64,000 nucleotides of DNA from Nocardia sp. CNY236. Its GTDB lineage: Bacteria; Actinomycetota; Actinomycetes; Mycobacteriales; Mycobacteriaceae. This document shows, one piece after another, positions 16,981 to 27,671 of the stretch. The stretch is from contig NZ_AXVD01000002.1 in the NCBI RefSeq assembly GCF_000482385.1, forward strand, positions 124,001-188,000, in the 5' to 3' direction. The notes beneath the pieces are model-generated. The model had not been told where the DNA came from, ran no database searches, and saw nothing but the letters and a program-made list of their open reading frames with translations. The translations under genes and the position numbers were made by a program. Numbering within the stretch: position 1 is the first letter of the stretch; the number at the start of each line of letters is the position of its first letter.

Positions 16981-19275
16981 TCACACCGCTTCCGTGCCGA
17001 ACAACCTCGGCAGTGTGCTCTCGTGCGCGACCCGCAGCTCCTCCAGAGTGATCGAGAACTGGCCTTGCACCTCGACCGAGTCCGATCCCTGGTCGACCAC
17101 GCCGATACGCACCCACGGCAAGCCTCGGGCGCTGCACATACGGGTGAACCTGGTTTCCTCCGAGCGGGGCACGGCAACGAGCACCCGCGCCGTCGATTCG
17201 GAGAACAGCATGACAAAGGGGTCGGCATCTTCGGGAAGCAGAATGCGACACCCGGTCTCGCCGGCGAGCGCCGCCTCGACGACCGCCTGAGCAAGGCCAC
17301 CTTCGGACAGGTCGTGTGCCGCGCTGATCATGCCGTCGCGCGATCCGGCGGTCAGCACGTCGGCGAGCAGCTGCTCGCGGGCGAAGTCCACTTTCGGTGG
17401 CACTCCGCCCAGATGATCGTGTGCGACCTGCGACCAGATCGACCCGCCGAACTCGTCGCGCGTCTCTCCCAGGAGAATCAGCGTCTCCCCCGGCTCGAGG
17501 CCGAGGCCCGTCGGGATGCGGCGATGCACGTCATCGAGCACGCCGAGCACGCCGACGACGGGCGTGGGCAGAATCGCAGTGCGACCGGTCTGGTTGTAGA
17601 AGCTCACGTTGCCGCCGGTGACCGGTATGCCCAGCACCGCGCAGCCATCGGCCAACCCACGCACCGCCTGCTGGAACTGCCACATGACAGCAGGATCCTC
17701 GGGCGAACCGAAGTTCAGACAGTTGGTGACCGCGGTGGGCGTCGCGCCGGTCGTGGCCACATTGCGATAGGCCTCGGCCAGCGCCAGTTGCGCGCCAACG
17801 TAAGGATCCAGCGCCGTGTAGCGTCCGGACGCGTCGGTCGCAAGCGCAATGCCGCGACCTGTCTTCTCGTCGATCCGGATCACACCAGCGTCGGCGTGCT
17901 CGGCCAGCACGGTGTTTCCGCGCACATAGCGGTCGTACTGCTCGGTGATCCACTTGCGGCTGCACAGCTGCGGGCTGGCGATCATCTGCAGCACGGTGCC
18001 GCGCAACTCGTCGGAGGTCTTCGGTCGAGTCAGCCGGTCCGGAGTGTCGGCGATCAACGCGTCCTGCGTTGCGGGGCGAGCGACCGGCCGCTGGTACACC
18101 GGGCCTTCGTGCGCGACGGTGCGCGGCGGCACGTCGACCACGGTCTGACCGTGCCAGGTGACAACCAGTCGGTCGCCGTCGGTGACCTCCCCGATCACCG
18201 TGGCCAACACGTCCCACTTACGACATACCGCCATGAACGCAGCCACGTTCTCCGGAGTGACCACCGCGCACATCCGCTCTTGGGATTCGCTGGAGAGCAC
18301 CTCGGCCGGGGTCATGTTCGCCGCACGCAGCGGCACCGCATCGAGTTCGATACGCATACCACCGTCCCCGGCCGCCGCGAGCTCGGAAGTCGCACACGAC
18401 AAGCCCGCGCCGCCGAGGTCCTGGATCCCCACGACCAGTCCGGCGGCATACAGCTCCAGGCAACACTCGATCAGCACCTTCTCGGCGAACGGGTCACCGA
18501 CCTGGACCGACGGCAATTTCTTCCGACCGGCAGCGGACTCGTCGCCGGAGAACGTGTCCGAGGCCAGTACCGACACGCCGCCGATACCGTCGAGGCCGGT
18601 GCGCGCACCGAACAACACGATCTGGTTGCCGGTTCCGGAAGCGAAGGCCAGGTGTAGGTCCTCGACCCGCATGACGCCGGCGCACAACGCGTTGACCAAC
18701 GGGTTTCCCTGGTAGGACGGGTCGAATACGGTCTCGCCACCGACATTGGGCAGACCGAGCGAGTTGCCGTATCCACCGACGCCGCGTACCACGCCGTCCA
18801 CCACGCGACGCGTGTCCGCCGCCTCCGGGGCACCGAAACGCAGCTGGTCCATCACCGCGACAGGTCGTGCGCCCATCGCCATGATGTCGCGGACGATCCC
18901 GCCGACACCGGTGGCCGCGCCTTGGTACGGCTCGACGTAGGACGGGTGGTTGTGGCTTTCGACCTTGAAAGTCACCGCCCACCCGTCCCCCACGTCGACC
19001 ACCCCGGCATTTTCGCCGATTCCGGCGAGTAGGGACGTGCGCATCTCGGCTGTGGTCGTCTCGCCGAAGTAGCGCAGATGTACTTTCGAGGACTTGTAGG
19101 AGCAGTGCTCGCTCCACATCACCGAGTACATCGCCAGCTCCGCGTCGGTCGGCCGGCGGCCGAGAATCTCCTTGATCCGCGCATACTCGTCGTCTCTGAG
19201 GCCCAGTTCTTTGTAGGGTTGCGGCGAATCAGGGTTCGCGGCGGCTGCGCTGACGGTGTCGACCTGCGGAGTCAC
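16981..19275 (-). CDS. purL: Phosphoribosylformylglycinamidine synthase subunit PurL (small, three-subunit type)
   Basis: 764 residues, the length of the short PurL that works with separate PurQ and PurS. It turns FGAR, glutamine-derived ammonia and ATP into FGAM. Motifs seen are [34 protein letters not shown] (active-site His and ATP region), [13 protein letters not shown] and [11 protein letters not shown]. It is transcribed after the M18 aminopeptidase with 124 bp between them; purQ and purS lie about 1.5 kb upstream, on the same strand. Confidence 0.96.
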   Translation of the reverse strand: MTPQVDTVSAAAANPDSPQPYKELGLRDDEYARIKEILGRRPTDAELAMYSVMWSEHCSYKSSKVHLRYFGETTTAEMRTSLLAGIGENAGVVDVGDGWAVTFKVESHNHPSYVEPYQGAATGVGGIVRDIMAMGARPVAVMDQLRFGAPEAADTRRVVDGVVRGVGGYGNSLGLPNVGGETVFDPSYQGNPLVNALCAGVMRVEDLHLAFASGTGNQIVLFGARTGLDGIGGVSVLASDTFSGDESAAGRKKLPSVQVGDPFAEKVLIECCLELYAAGLVVGIQDLGGAGLSCATSELAAAGDGGMRIELDAVPLRAANMTPAEVLSSESQERMCAVVTPENVAAFMAVCRKWDVLATVIGEVTDGDRLVVTWHGQTVVDVPPRTVAHEGPVYQRPVARPATQDALIADTPDRLTRPKTSDELRGTVLQMIASPQLCSRKWITEQYDRYVRGNTVLAEHADAGVIRIDEKTGRGIALATDASGRYTALDPYVGAQLALAEAYRNVATTGATPTAVTNCLNFGSPEDPAVMWQFQQAVRGLADGCAVLGIPVTGGNVSFYNQTGRTAILPTPVVGVLGVLDDVHRRIPTGLGLEPGETLILLGETRDEFGGSIWSQVAHDHLGGVPPKVDFAREQLLADVLTAGSRDGMISAAHDLSEGGLAQAVVEAALAGETGCRILLPEDADPFVMLFSESTARVLVAVPRSEETRFTRMCSARGLPWVRIGVVDQGSDSVEVQGQFSITLEELRVAHESTLPRLFGTEAV

Positions 19276-19399
19276 GGAGTACCAGGGTCCTTTCGGCCGG
19301 GCATGGTGAAGCGACGAACGGTGTCACTGGGTTGCGGCGAGATGCCTGGCCGCAAGTCTAGAGGCATCGAGTTCGACCCGACGAGGTGAGGCCGTCGTG

Positions 19400-20698
19400 C
19401 TACCCGCCCGCGCTTTCCGGGGTCGCGAAGGCGGCCAGCGCGGCGGCGTAGGCCGGCACGTCCGCCGCGCCCATCAACTCGCGCGCCGAGTGCATCGCCA
19501 GTTGGGCAGCGCCGACATCCACGGTCGACATACCGGTCCGCGCCGCGGTCAGTGGGCCGATCGTGGAACCACACGGCAGATCGGCGCGATGCACGTACCG
19601 CTGCAGCGGGACTCCGGCCTGCGCGCACGCCAGCGCAAACGCACCCGCACCACTGGCATCGGTGGCGTAGCGCAGGTTCTGGTTGACCTTGAGCACCGGG
19701 CCACCGTTCACCTCGATCCGATGGGCGGGCTCGTGCCGCTCCGGGTAGTTGGGGTGGGTGGCGTGGGCCATGTCGCCGGACGCACACACCGAACCGGCCA
19801 CCGCGGCGAGATAGTCGGCGCGGCCGCCACCCTCGGCGAGCACGATGCGTTCCAGCACGGTAGGAAGCAGATCGGACTGCGCACCGCGATCGGACTGGCT
19901 GCCGACCTCCTCGTGGTCGAACATGGCCAGTACCGGAATCGTCACGCCGGGCTCGTCGATCGCGGCGAGAAACGCCTGCAGGCCGGCATAGCAGGTGGCC
20001 TGGTTGTCCAGACGTGGCGCACTGAGCAGATCCTGATCGCGCCCGACGAGCCTGCTGGGCGCCACGTCGTGGGTCATCAACTCCCAACCCAGCACGGCGG
20101 TCGGATCGATTCCCGCCTGCTCGGCCACGAAGTCGACGAACCGGCCGGACTCGCTTCCGGCGCCCCACACCGCGTTGAGGTGGCGTTGCGGATCCAACGT
20201 GACGCCACGACGATCCTCGGACAGATGGATCGCCAACTGTGGCACCCGCAGAATCGGCTCGTCGATGCGAACCAGACACTCGCGCACGGTATTGCCGTCG
20301 CGGAGGCTCAGCCGCCCCGACACCCCGAGATCGCGATCGAGCCAGGAGTTCGACCACGCGCCACCGTAGGGTTCCAGTCCGACCATCCGCCAGCCCGCCG
20401 AGCTCAGGTCCGGGTGCTGTTTGACCCGCAGGTTGGGGCTATCGGTATGGGCGCCGATCACACGGAACGGAGCCGCGCCCGAGGTGTGGGCGCTCGACCA
20501 GGCGACCACCGACCCGCCACGGACGACATAGTGTCGTCCGGCACCTGCCGAAGGCCAGGACTCCGACTCGGCAAGCCGGGTGAACCCGCGTGCGTTCAAC
20601 TCTGCGGCGACGGTTCGACAGACATGGAACGGCGATGGTGACGCATCGATGAAGGCACCCAGTCCGGTGGCCGTCGCCGCGGTAGTGGAAACAGGCAT
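19400..20698 (-). CDS. pepC: M18 family aminopeptidase
   Basis: 432 residues. The metal-binding and catalytic landmarks of M18 aspartyl-aminopeptidase-like enzymes are present: [10 protein letters not shown] (His84), [31 protein letters not shown] and a late His in [10 protein letters not shown]. Two metal ions cleave N-terminal residues from peptides in the cytoplasm. It corresponds to Rv0800, which also lies close to purL. The gene is flanked by purQ upstream (58 bp) and purL downstream on the same strand. Confidence 0.93.
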   Translation of the reverse strand: MPVSTTAATATGLGAFIDASPSPFHVCRTVAAELNARGFTRLAESESWPSAGAGRHYVVRGGSVVAWSSAHTSGAAPFRVIGAHTDSPNLRVKQHPDLSSAGWRMVGLEPYGGAWSNSWLDRDLGVSGRLSLRDGNTVRECLVRIDEPILRVPQLAIHLSEDRRGVTLDPQRHLNAVWGAGSESGRFVDFVAEQAGIDPTAVLGWELMTHDVAPSRLVGRDQDLLSAPRLDNQATCYAGLQAFLAAIDEPGVTIPVLAMFDHEEVGSQSDRGAQSDLLPTVLERIVLAEGGGRADYLAAVAGSVCASGDMAHATHPNYPERHEPAHRIEVNGGPVLKVNQNLRYATDASGAGAFALACAQAGVPLQRYVHRADLPCGSTIGPLTAARTGMSTVDVGAAQLAMHSARELMGAADVPAYAAALAAFATPESAGG

Positions 20699-20756
20699 GC
20701 CTGTGATCCTAGGCAGGCGGACCCGGTACCGATCATGGCCGCCGAAATCGCCCGAG

Positions 20757-21434
20757 CTAGACGGAAACCAGGGCGTCCAGGACGGAAAGGAACAGACCCA
20801 GGCCGTCGTCGCTGGGGCCGGTCAACGGCTCGGTGGCGTGCTCGGGATGCGGCATCAGCCCGACGACACGACCGTTCGGCGAAGCGATACCCGCGATGCC
20901 CCGCTGTGCACCGTTCGGATTGTCGCCCGCGTAGCGGAACACGACGCGACCTTCCCCTTCCAGCTCGTCGAGAACCGCACGCGAAGCCTGGTACCGCCCC
21001 TCGCCGGACTTGAGCGGTACGAGGATTTGCGCGCCCGGCTCGAAACGCGACGTCCACACCGTGGATACCGACTCCACGGTCAGCCACTCGTCCCGACAGA
21101 TGAAGTGCAAACCCTCGTTTCGAGTCAGCGCACCAGGCAGCAAGCCGGCTTCGCAGAGCACCTGGAAGCCATTGCAGATACCCAGCACCGGCAACCCGGC
21201 ACCAGCGGCACGGACGACTTCGGTCATCATCGGGGCGAACCGCGCTATGGCACCTGCCCGCAAATAGTCGCCGTAGGAAAAGCCGCCGGGCACGATGACT
21301 GCGTCGACGCCACGCAAGTCGTCGTCGGCGTGCCAGAGGCCCACCGCGTCGGCGCCGGCCGAACGCACCGCCCGCACGGCATCGACGTCGTCCAGCGTGC
21401 CAGGAAAGGTGATGACCCCGATTCGGGCGGTCAT
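20757..21434 (-). CDS. purQ: Phosphoribosylformylglycinamidine synthase glutaminase subunit
   Basis: 225 residues from the ATG at 21434, which overlaps the purS stop (ATGA). The class I glutaminase has its nucleophile in [11 protein letters not shown] and a His-Glu pair in [25 protein letters not shown] opens the domain. It supplies ammonia to PurL. purS-purQ coupling by overlap ensures matched amounts of two subunits of one complex. Confidence 0.96.
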   Translation of the reverse strand: MTARIGVITFPGTLDDVDAVRAVRSAGADAVGLWHADDDLRGVDAVIVPGGFSYGDYLRAGAIARFAPMMTEVVRAAGAGLPVLGICNGFQVLCEAGLLPGALTRNEGLHFICRDEWLTVESVSTVWTSRFEPGAQILVPLKSGEGRYQASRAVLDELEGEGRVVFRYAGDNPNGAQRGIAGIASPNGRVVGLMPHPEHATEPLTGPSDDGLGLFLSVLDALVSV

Positions 21435-21667
21435 GAGCCGCGGACCACCTTCCAGTCCTCGATCACGGTGTTGCACAGCAAGGATTCCGCGATCTTTTCC
21501 AACGTTGCGTCGTCGACACTGTCGTCGACGTCGAGTTCGAAGCGCTTGCCCTGCCGCACATCCGAGACGCCCTCGAATCCCAAGCGCCCGAGCGCACCGA
21601 CAACGGCCTGCCCCTGCGGATCCAGGATCTCGGCCTTCGGCATCACCTCGACCACGACTCGTGCCAC
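21431..21667 (-). CDS. purS: Phosphoribosylformylglycinamidine synthase subunit PurS
   Basis: 78 residues from the GTG at 21667, which has GGAG suitably placed upstream; longer in-frame extensions run under the divergent MBL-fold gene and do not resemble PurS. The sequence [19 protein letters not shown], then [14 protein letters not shown] and [12 protein letters not shown], is standard PurS, the small bridging subunit that lets PurQ dock on PurL. It overlaps purQ by 4 nt. Confidence 0.95.
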   Translation of the reverse strand: MARVVVEVMPKAEILDPQGQAVVGALGRLGFEGVSDVRQGKRFELDVDDSVDDATLEKIAESLLCNTVIEDWKVVRGS

Positions 21668-21794
21668 GCGTTGCTCCTCAGGTGGTTGTGGGGTTCCCCG
21701 AGCAGCGTAGTTGTGCTGGTCGCGCGGGACATCCGCGGGGTCGGCGAAGGCTCGACGATATCGACCGGAAGCCGACCACCGATAACATAGCGGC

Positions 21795-22439
21795 ATGCGC
21801 ATAGCACACTTCGGCCATTCCTGCCTGCTGCTCGAGGCGCACGGCAGGAGAATATTGTTCGATCCCGGCGTTTTCGCACACGGCTTCGAAGGCCTCACCG
21901 GATTGGATGCGATCGCGGTCACCCATCAGCATCCCGACCATATCGACCCCGATCGGATCGACGCGCTCATCGCCGCCAACCCGGGCGCGCGGTTGCTGTC
22001 GGATCCGCAGACCGCGCGTCTGCGTGACGAGCCGTGGGAGCCGGTGCGCGCGGGCAACGTGCTGACCTTCGGCGCCCTGCGCATCACCGGTGGCGGCGGG
22101 CGGCATGCGGTCATCCACCCGGAGATCCCGGTGATCGACAACACGGTGTTCCAGGTGGGTACCGCGCAGGATCCGGCCCAGTTCGTGCACCCTGGTGACT
22201 CGCTGTGGGTACCGCCGGTACCGGTCGGCGTCTTGGCCACCCCGGCCGCCGCGCCCTGGATGCGGATCAGTGAGGCCGTCGACTATCTGCGTGCGGTCGA
22301 TCCACGGCTGGCCGTGCCGATCCATCTCGGAATCATCCAACCCGACGCCCGCGGCATCTACGTGGGTCGCCTGGCCGACATGGCGCCCGCCGAAACCGAA
22401 GTTCGGGTACTCGAACCCGAAACCGCCACCGAACTCTGA
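21795..22439 (+). CDS. MBL-fold metal-dependent hydrolase (UPF0173/Rv0786c-like)
   Basis: 214 residues. HQHPDH at 44-49 is the HxHxDH metal motif of metallo-beta-lactamase-fold hydrolases; a further His in VPIHLGIIQP would complete the site. The short form beginning MRIAHFGHSCLLLE resembles UlaG/UPF0173-type hydrolases. Divergent from purS across 127 bp, as Rv0786c is from purS in M. tuberculosis. Substrate unknown. Confidence 0.87.
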   Translation: MRIAHFGHSCLLLEAHGRRILFDPGVFAHGFEGLTGLDAIAVTHQHPDHIDPDRIDALIAANPGARLLSDPQTARLRDEPWEPVRAGNVLTFGALRITGGGGRHAVIHPEIPVIDNTVFQVGTAQDPAQFVHPGDSLWVPPVPVGVLATPAAAPWMRISEAVDYLRAVDPRLAVPIHLGIIQPDARGIYVGRLADMAPAETEVRVLEPETATEL

Positions 22440-22623
22440 CCCGCGCGAATCGGCCCGACAGATTTGCGCAGCTCCTCCCGCGAACGGCCAGCAATGTGCC
22501 AAGCTGAGCAGGCAGCGTGCTGGGTGGCATTTCGCGTCCTCCGGCGGATGAGCAGCGGCCGGTCGCGCAGTGCCCGGCGCTCACGCCGGCAGGCGCAGAT
22601 CGAGCCGAACCGGGAGGCCGTTG

Positions 22624-24012
22624 ATGTCCGAAGGAGCCGATGACCTGTTCGTCCGGCCCGGTCTGGGGCGACCGGCGCCTCAGGCCGGTTTTCCGGCACA
22701 CGGGATGATCCCTCAGGTCGCCTATGAACTCGTGCACGACGAACTGATGCTCGACGGCGTGTCCAGGATGAATCTGGCTACCTTCTGCACCACCTGGGTG
22801 GACGACCAGGCACGCAGATTGATGACCGAATGCATGGACAAGAACCTCGTCGACAAGGACGAGTACCCGCAAACTGCCGAACTGGAGCGCCGCAGCGTCC
22901 AGATGATCGCCGACCTGTGGCACGCACCCGATCCCTCGACCACACGCGGCACGTCGACCATCGGGTCCAGCGAAGCGGCGATGCTCGGCGGATTGGCGGC
23001 CAGGACCCGATGGCGTGCACGCGGCGGAACCGGGCGGCCGAACTTCGTCTGCGGTCCGGTCCAAGTCTGTTGGGAGAAGTTCGCACGCTACTTCGATGTC
23101 GAGATCCGGCAGATCCCGTTGCGCGACGAGCGACTGACACTGCACCCCGGGGACCTCGCGCAGGTCTGCGACGAACGCACGATCATGGTCGTCAGCACAT
23201 TCGGGCAGACCTACACCGGATTGTTCGAGGATGTCGCCGGGATCAGCACCGCGCTCGACGACCTGGAGAACGCTCGAGACCTGGACATCCCGATCCATGT
23301 CGACGCCGCCAGCGGCGGCTTCCTCGCCCCGTTCACAGCGCCCGATCTCGTCTGGGACTTCCGCCTGCCCCGAGTGAAGTCGATCAACGCCTCCGGACAC
23401 AAGACCGGGCTCGCACCTCTCGGCTGTGGCTGGGCGATGTGGCGCGACCGCAAAGATCTGCCGGACGAACTCATCTTCGACGTCGACTATCTGGGCGACA
23501 GCATGGCAACCTTCAACCTGAACTTTTCCCGGCCCGGTGGACAAGCGATCACTCAGTACTACGACTTCATCCGATTGGGACGTGTCGGCTACTTCAAGGT
23601 GCAGTCGGCCGTCTATCGCGTGGCGCGGCACCTGGCCGCCGGTCTGCACGGAATCGAGGGCTTCGAGCTGCTCCACGACGGTGACCCGCGACGAGGCATA
23701 GCGGCCGTGTGCTGGCGGCTGACCGGCGACCGGGTATTCAACCTCTACGACCTCTCCGACCGCTTACGTTCGAGAGGATGGCTGATCGCAGCCTATCCGC
23801 TGCCCGCCGACCGAAACGACGAGACGATCATGCGCGCGGTGATCCGCCACGGATTCACGATCGACATGGCCGATCTTCTGCTCGCCGATATCGTCCGGTG
23901 CACACGACAGCTGCAGCGACGGCTGTTCTCGACTCCGCTCACCCGCGAGGAGGCCGGCGGCTTCACCCATTCCGCAACGCCGGCTACCCCGACAGCGACC
24001 CCGCCCACCTGA
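22624..24012 (+). CDS. gadB: Glutamate decarboxylase
   Basis: 462 residues from the ATG at 22624, with GGAGG six bases upstream. The PLP fold-type I decarboxylase has GSSEAAMLGG (phosphate site), HVDAASGGF and SINASGHKTGLAPLGCGW with Lys260 as the PLP lysine. The N-terminal MIPQVAYELVHDELMLDG segment is typical of bacterial GAD. It converts glutamate to GABA, consuming a proton. No antiporter gene is next to it, so a GABA shunt role is as likely as acid resistance. It is convergent with the DUF2334 gene. Confidence 0.93.
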   Translation: MSEGADDLFVRPGLGRPAPQAGFPAHGMIPQVAYELVHDELMLDGVSRMNLATFCTTWVDDQARRLMTECMDKNLVDKDEYPQTAELERRSVQMIADLWHAPDPSTTRGTSTIGSSEAAMLGGLAARTRWRARGGTGRPNFVCGPVQVCWEKFARYFDVEIRQIPLRDERLTLHPGDLAQVCDERTIMVVSTFGQTYTGLFEDVAGISTALDDLENARDLDIPIHVDAASGGFLAPFTAPDLVWDFRLPRVKSINASGHKTGLAPLGCGWAMWRDRKDLPDELIFDVDYLGDSMATFNLNFSRPGGQAITQYYDFIRLGRVGYFKVQSAVYRVARHLAAGLHGIEGFELLHDGDPRRGIAAVCWRLTGDRVFNLYDLSDRLRSRGWLIAAYPLPADRNDETIMRAVIRHGFTIDMADLLLADIVRCTRQLQRRLFSTPLTREEAGGFTHSATPATPTATPPT

Positions 24013-24023
24013 CCGCGCCCACA

Positions 24024-24063
24024 GCAGCGACGCGTGGCGCACGCGGAACACGCGTCATGCTGC
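24024..24063. terminator. Hairpin at the convergent gad/DUF2334 junction
   Basis: GCAGC plus GACGCGTG (24024-24036) pairs with CACGCGTC, a 2-nt bulge and GCTGC (24049-24063). The 13-bp stem begins 11 bp after the gad stop and overlaps the end of the DUF2334 gene, so it may serve both directions. Confidence 0.6.
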
Positions 24064-24762
24064 GCGTCCGGCCGCGCACGGCTCCCATCGGTACGTCGCG
24101 CCGACCGCGCCGTGGACCAGCGCGAGGTCGACGGCGTCGAGCACCGCTTGGCGCGGGCCGCAGCGGCCGAGCTGCGCCGCGGACACCGCCAGCCGAAACA
24201 CCCCGCCACGCCGCGCGGTCCGCGCGGCTCCCGAAACCAGGGCACGACACCACCAGGGCTCGGCGCGAGCGCCGTCACCGATGCCGTATACCCACGATCG
24301 CTGTGTGCTGTTGCGCTCCAGATCGATGATCGAGGTGAAGCCGAGCACCAGCCGGAAGCCGACCTCCGGTAGCGCCTCGAGCGCCCCGGCCGAGGCGGTC
24401 CAGCGTGGTGGCGCGAACAACCGGGTGCGCAAGTCGAGCTGCTCGAGCACCCGGTCTGCCGCGGCCAACCGCAATCGCGCCTCGTGCCGGGGCAACACAG
24501 CGAACTCGGCGCGCCGCCGCTTCGTGTCCGCCTGGTCGTAGCCGTGCAAGACGAGGGCATCGCCGCCGGCTTGGCGAGTACGCAGCCAATCCTGGGTTCG
24601 CGGGTCGTCGAGCAGCCGATACTTGCCCTTCAGCCGCGGTGCGACCAGCAACGACAACGGCACGCCGCGGCGATCCATCTCAGCGGAGAACTCGATCGCC
24701 GCATCGCGCGTGTTGTCCCTGATCCCGGAAACCGACACGATCAGCTCAGCGCCCATGCTCAT
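24055..24762 (-). CDS. DUF2334 polysaccharide deacetylase-like protein
   Basis: 235 residues; an alternative ATG lies at 24756. The opening ELIVSVSGIRDNT, the HGYDQ motif (residues 73-77) and the RLFAPPRW segment resemble DUF2334 proteins, a divergent NodB-type deacetylase group. The full deacetylase metal triad is not obvious by eye, so activity is uncertain. It starts 61 bp after the PtrB stop on the same strand and is probably the last gene of that unit. No signal peptide is seen. Confidence 0.7.
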   Translation of the reverse strand: MSMGAELIVSVSGIRDNTRDAAIEFSAEMDRRGVPLSLLVAPRLKGKYRLLDDPRTQDWLRTRQAGGDALVLHGYDQADTKRRRAEFAVLPRHEARLRLAAADRVLEQLDLRTRLFAPPRWTASAGALEALPEVGFRLVLGFTSIIDLERNSTQRSWVYGIGDGARAEPWWCRALVSGAARTARRGGVFRLAVSAAQLGRCGPRQAVLDAVDLALVHGAVGATYRWEPCAAGRAA

Positions 24763-24823
24763 ACGATTGCACCCGCGGATGTCTGCGGCATGCAGCCGTC
24801 ATGACCATGCGGCGAACACTACG

Positions 24824-27010
24824 TCACGGCTGTCGCGACTCGGCGAGGCCGACGGTATCGAGCACCCAGGCATACTCGTAGGCCACTTCCCGCCACTTCT
24901 CGTAGCGACCGCTTACTCCACCGTGGCCCGCACTCATCTCGGTCTTGAGCAGCAGTGGCCGATCGCCGGTGGTGGTGGCCCGCAACGCGGCGATCCACTT
25001 GGCGGGTTCGACGTACAGCACCCGAGTGTCGTTCAAGCTGGTGATCGCCAAGATCGCCGGGTAGTCCTTGGACTCGACGTTCTCGTAGGGCGCATAGGAC
25101 TTCATATAGTGGTAGACATCCTCGTCGGCCAACGGGTTCCCCCACTCGTCCCACTCGATGACCGTCAGCGGCAGCGACGGATCGAGGATCGAGGTGAGCG
25201 GATCGACGAACGGGACGTTGGCCAAAATTCCGGCGAACAATTCCGGCGCCATATTCGCCACGGCACCGACCAGTAGCCCGCCGGCGCTGCCCCCGTCGGC
25301 CACCATCCGCTCCGGCACCGTGGCGCCGGAGTCGAGAAGATACCTGGCACAGCAGACGAAGTCGGTGAAGGTGTTCTTCTTGTGCAACGTCTTGCCGTGC
25401 TCGTACCAGAGCCTGCCCATCTCACCGCCACCGCGCACGTGCGCAACCGCGAAAACCATGCCCCGGTCCAGCAGTGAGAGACGGGCGACCGAGAACGCCG
25501 GGTCGATGCTGGCCTCATACGAGCCGTATCCGTAGAGCAGCAGCGGTCTCGGTCCGCTGTCGTTCGCGTCCTTCTTCGCCACCAGTGAGATCGGGATCCT
25601 GGTACCGTCCGGCGCCAGTGCCCAGTCGCGGCGCTGTTCGTAGTCGCGGGCATCGTAACCCCCGAGTACCGGCTGTTCCTTACGCAACAGCAACTCACGG
25701 GTGGCCGGGACGTAGTCGAACACCTGCATCGGGGTGATGAACGACGTCAAGCCGATGCGCACGGTAGGCTGCGTCCACTCGGGATTCGAACCGACGCCGA
25801 CCGCGAACAGCTCGAGATCGAAGTCGAGTTCGCGAAGCTGTCCGTAACCCGACTCGGTCAGCGGCCATACTGCGATTCGAGTCAACGCCTCACGCCGATA
25901 ACTGAGTACCAGGTGATCGCGGAAGCAGTCGATCTCCTCGAGTCGGACGTCGTCGCGATGCTCGATCAACGGCGCCAGGTTCGACGGATCATCGACGGGC
26001 GCCTCCGCGAGCAGGAAGTTCTCCGCCTTGACTCCGTTCACCACGTCGTTGTGCAGGATCAAGAATCGATCCGCGCCGCCGATCACGGCGTGCTCGGCCG
26101 AGTACTCCACACCCTCGCGGCGGGGCAACAGGACCCGGAACTCGCCCTCGGGATTGTCCGATTCCAGCACCCAGCCCTCACTGGTGATCTTCGAACCGAC
26201 CCAGATCATCAGGTATTTTTCCGAGCGGCTCGCACCGATGCTCACCCAGTAGCGCTCATCCGGCTCGTGAAACACCGCGACATCGCGCTCGGTACTGCCG
26301 AGCCGATGACGCCACACCGTATCAGGGCGCCACGAGTCGTCGACCGTTTGATAGAAGACATGGCTGCCTTCGAGCGACCATGTGGCCCCCGGCGCGGCGC
26401 CGACGATCTCGTCGGCCAGTAGATCCCCGGTGCGTAGGTCCTTGAACCGCAGGACATAGCGCTCGTCACCGACGGTGTCCACCGAGTAGGCGAGCATGTT
26501 TCCGTCGTGGCTCACCGAGAATGCGCCGAGGGCGAAGAATTCTTGCCCCTCGGCCAGCTCGTTGCTGTCGAGCAATATTTCCTCGCCCGCTACGGCGGAC
26601 TCTGCGTCCAGCTGCGGTGGCGTCCACGCGTCGATGCCGTCGGCGCCGGCCGCAACCGGGCACCGGCAATGCACGCCGTATTGCTTGCCCGCATAGCTGC
26701 GTGAGTAGTACCAATACGCGCCCAAGCGTGTGGGCACCGACAGGTCGGTCTCCAGTGTGCGCGCCTTGACCTCGTCGAAGATCGCTTCACGTAGCGCGCC
26801 CAGGTGCGCGGTTCGTGCTTGCGCATACGCGTTTTCCGCCTCCAGATGGGCGATGACATCAGGATTGTGCTTGTCCCGCAGCCACTCGTAGTCATCGACG
26901 AACTCGTCGCCGTGATGCACCCGAGCGGTGGGCACCCGCTTGGCGATCGGGGCCTCCACGACGGGAGCACCGCTGCCGGGTTCGAAGATCGGTCCGCTGT
27001 CGAGAGCCAT
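24824..27010 (-). CDS. ptrB: Prolyl oligopeptidase family (S9A) protease, PtrB-like oligopeptidase B
   Basis: 728 residues from the ATG at 27010; the upstream in-frame extension has no matching sequence character. An N-terminal beta-propeller (about 70-420) covers a C-terminal serine hydrolase domain with the nucleophile in ADGGSAGGLLVG, the Asp in SLNDTRVLYVEP and the His in GHGGVSGRYEK. Oligopeptidase B cleaves short peptides after basic residues in the cytoplasm. It corresponds to Rv0781-Rv0782, which are split in M. tuberculosis but appear as one intact gene here. HIT gene upstream, DUF2334 gene downstream. Confidence 0.93.
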   Translation of the reverse strand: MALDSGPIFEPGSGAPVVEAPIAKRVPTARVHHGDEFVDDYEWLRDKHNPDVIAHLEAENAYAQARTAHLGALREAIFDEVKARTLETDLSVPTRLGAYWYYSRSYAGKQYGVHCRCPVAAGADGIDAWTPPQLDAESAVAGEEILLDSNELAEGQEFFALGAFSVSHDGNMLAYSVDTVGDERYVLRFKDLRTGDLLADEIVGAAPGATWSLEGSHVFYQTVDDSWRPDTVWRHRLGSTERDVAVFHEPDERYWVSIGASRSEKYLMIWVGSKITSEGWVLESDNPEGEFRVLLPRREGVEYSAEHAVIGGADRFLILHNDVVNGVKAENFLLAEAPVDDPSNLAPLIEHRDDVRLEEIDCFRDHLVLSYRREALTRIAVWPLTESGYGQLRELDFDLELFAVGVGSNPEWTQPTVRIGLTSFITPMQVFDYVPATRELLLRKEQPVLGGYDARDYEQRRDWALAPDGTRIPISLVAKKDANDSGPRPLLLYGYGSYEASIDPAFSVARLSLLDRGMVFAVAHVRGGGEMGRLWYEHGKTLHKKNTFTDFVCCARYLLDSGATVPERMVADGGSAGGLLVGAVANMAPELFAGILANVPFVDPLTSILDPSLPLTVIEWDEWGNPLADEDVYHYMKSYAPYENVESKDYPAILAITSLNDTRVLYVEPAKWIAALRATTTGDRPLLLKTEMSAGHGGVSGRYEKWREVAYEYAWVLDTVGLAESRQP

Positions 27011-27125
27011 GCCGCCCACCCTACTGTCCGGCTCTGCTCCCCCGTGCCGGTCGGACGGTGCGATCGGATCGACAATCGCATGTCCGGCGACCGACGATCC
27101 GTGCCGGATACCCGCAGCGCGTAGC

Positions 27126-27548
27126 TCAGTCGCCGAGCGCGCCACGAATCGAGGCAGCCAGATAGTCCAGGTCGGCGCGCTGGGGACTGGTCGGGCACCC
27201 CCGCAGCCCGAAACCATCGCCCGGCGTTCGCGGGATGACGTGTAGGTGCACGTGGAACACCTCCTGACCCGCGGTCACCCCGTCGGCCAGAAAGAAGTTG
27301 ACCCCATCGCACTGCACCTCGCTGGAGCGCAGGGCTGCGGCCAGGCGTTGCCCCACCTGAAACAGCTTGCCCCCGATCGCTGGATCGAGCTCCGCAAGGC
27401 TACGCGCCGCGATCCTCGGCACGACCAACAGATGCCCCGCGGTCATCGGCCGAATGTCGAGAAACGCTACGACATCCTGGTCCTCGTAGACCTTGCTCGA
27501 CGGTGCATGCCCGGCAATGATGTCGGCGAAAATCGTGTATGGATTCAC
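27126..27548 (-). CDS. HIT-family nucleotide hydrolase/transferase
   Basis: About 140 residues from a GTG at 27548; a longer start at 27599 is possible. The histidine triad HVHLHV is at 99-104, after YEDQDVVAFLDIRPMTAGHLLVVP, so this is a complete HIT (Hint branch) protein acting on nucleotide phosphoramidates or related compounds in the cytoplasm. It lies between purB and ptrB, the spot where M. tuberculosis has purC, and is unrelated in sequence to PurC. Confidence 0.9.
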   Translation of the reverse strand: MNPYTIFADIIAGHAPSSKVYEDQDVVAFLDIRPMTAGHLLVVPRIAARSLAELDPAIGGKLFQVGQRLAAALRSSEVQCDGVNFFLADGVTAGQEVFHVHLHVIPRTPGDGFGLRGCPTSPQRADLDYLAASIRGALGD

Positions 27549-27671
27549 GCTCGCACAGCCTATGCGCACGCCCGGTTCCGCACTCCAGCACGAGGGCACG
27601 ATCCCGGCGCGGCACGACGACCTGCAGCGAGCGAAGCCGACGAGCGAATCCCCGGCGACGGTCGTTGCCCG

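Noticed and set aside
16951..18657. A 568-codon open frame antisense to purL
   Set aside because: Same reason: low-complexity translation opposite a conserved gene; no independent start signal.
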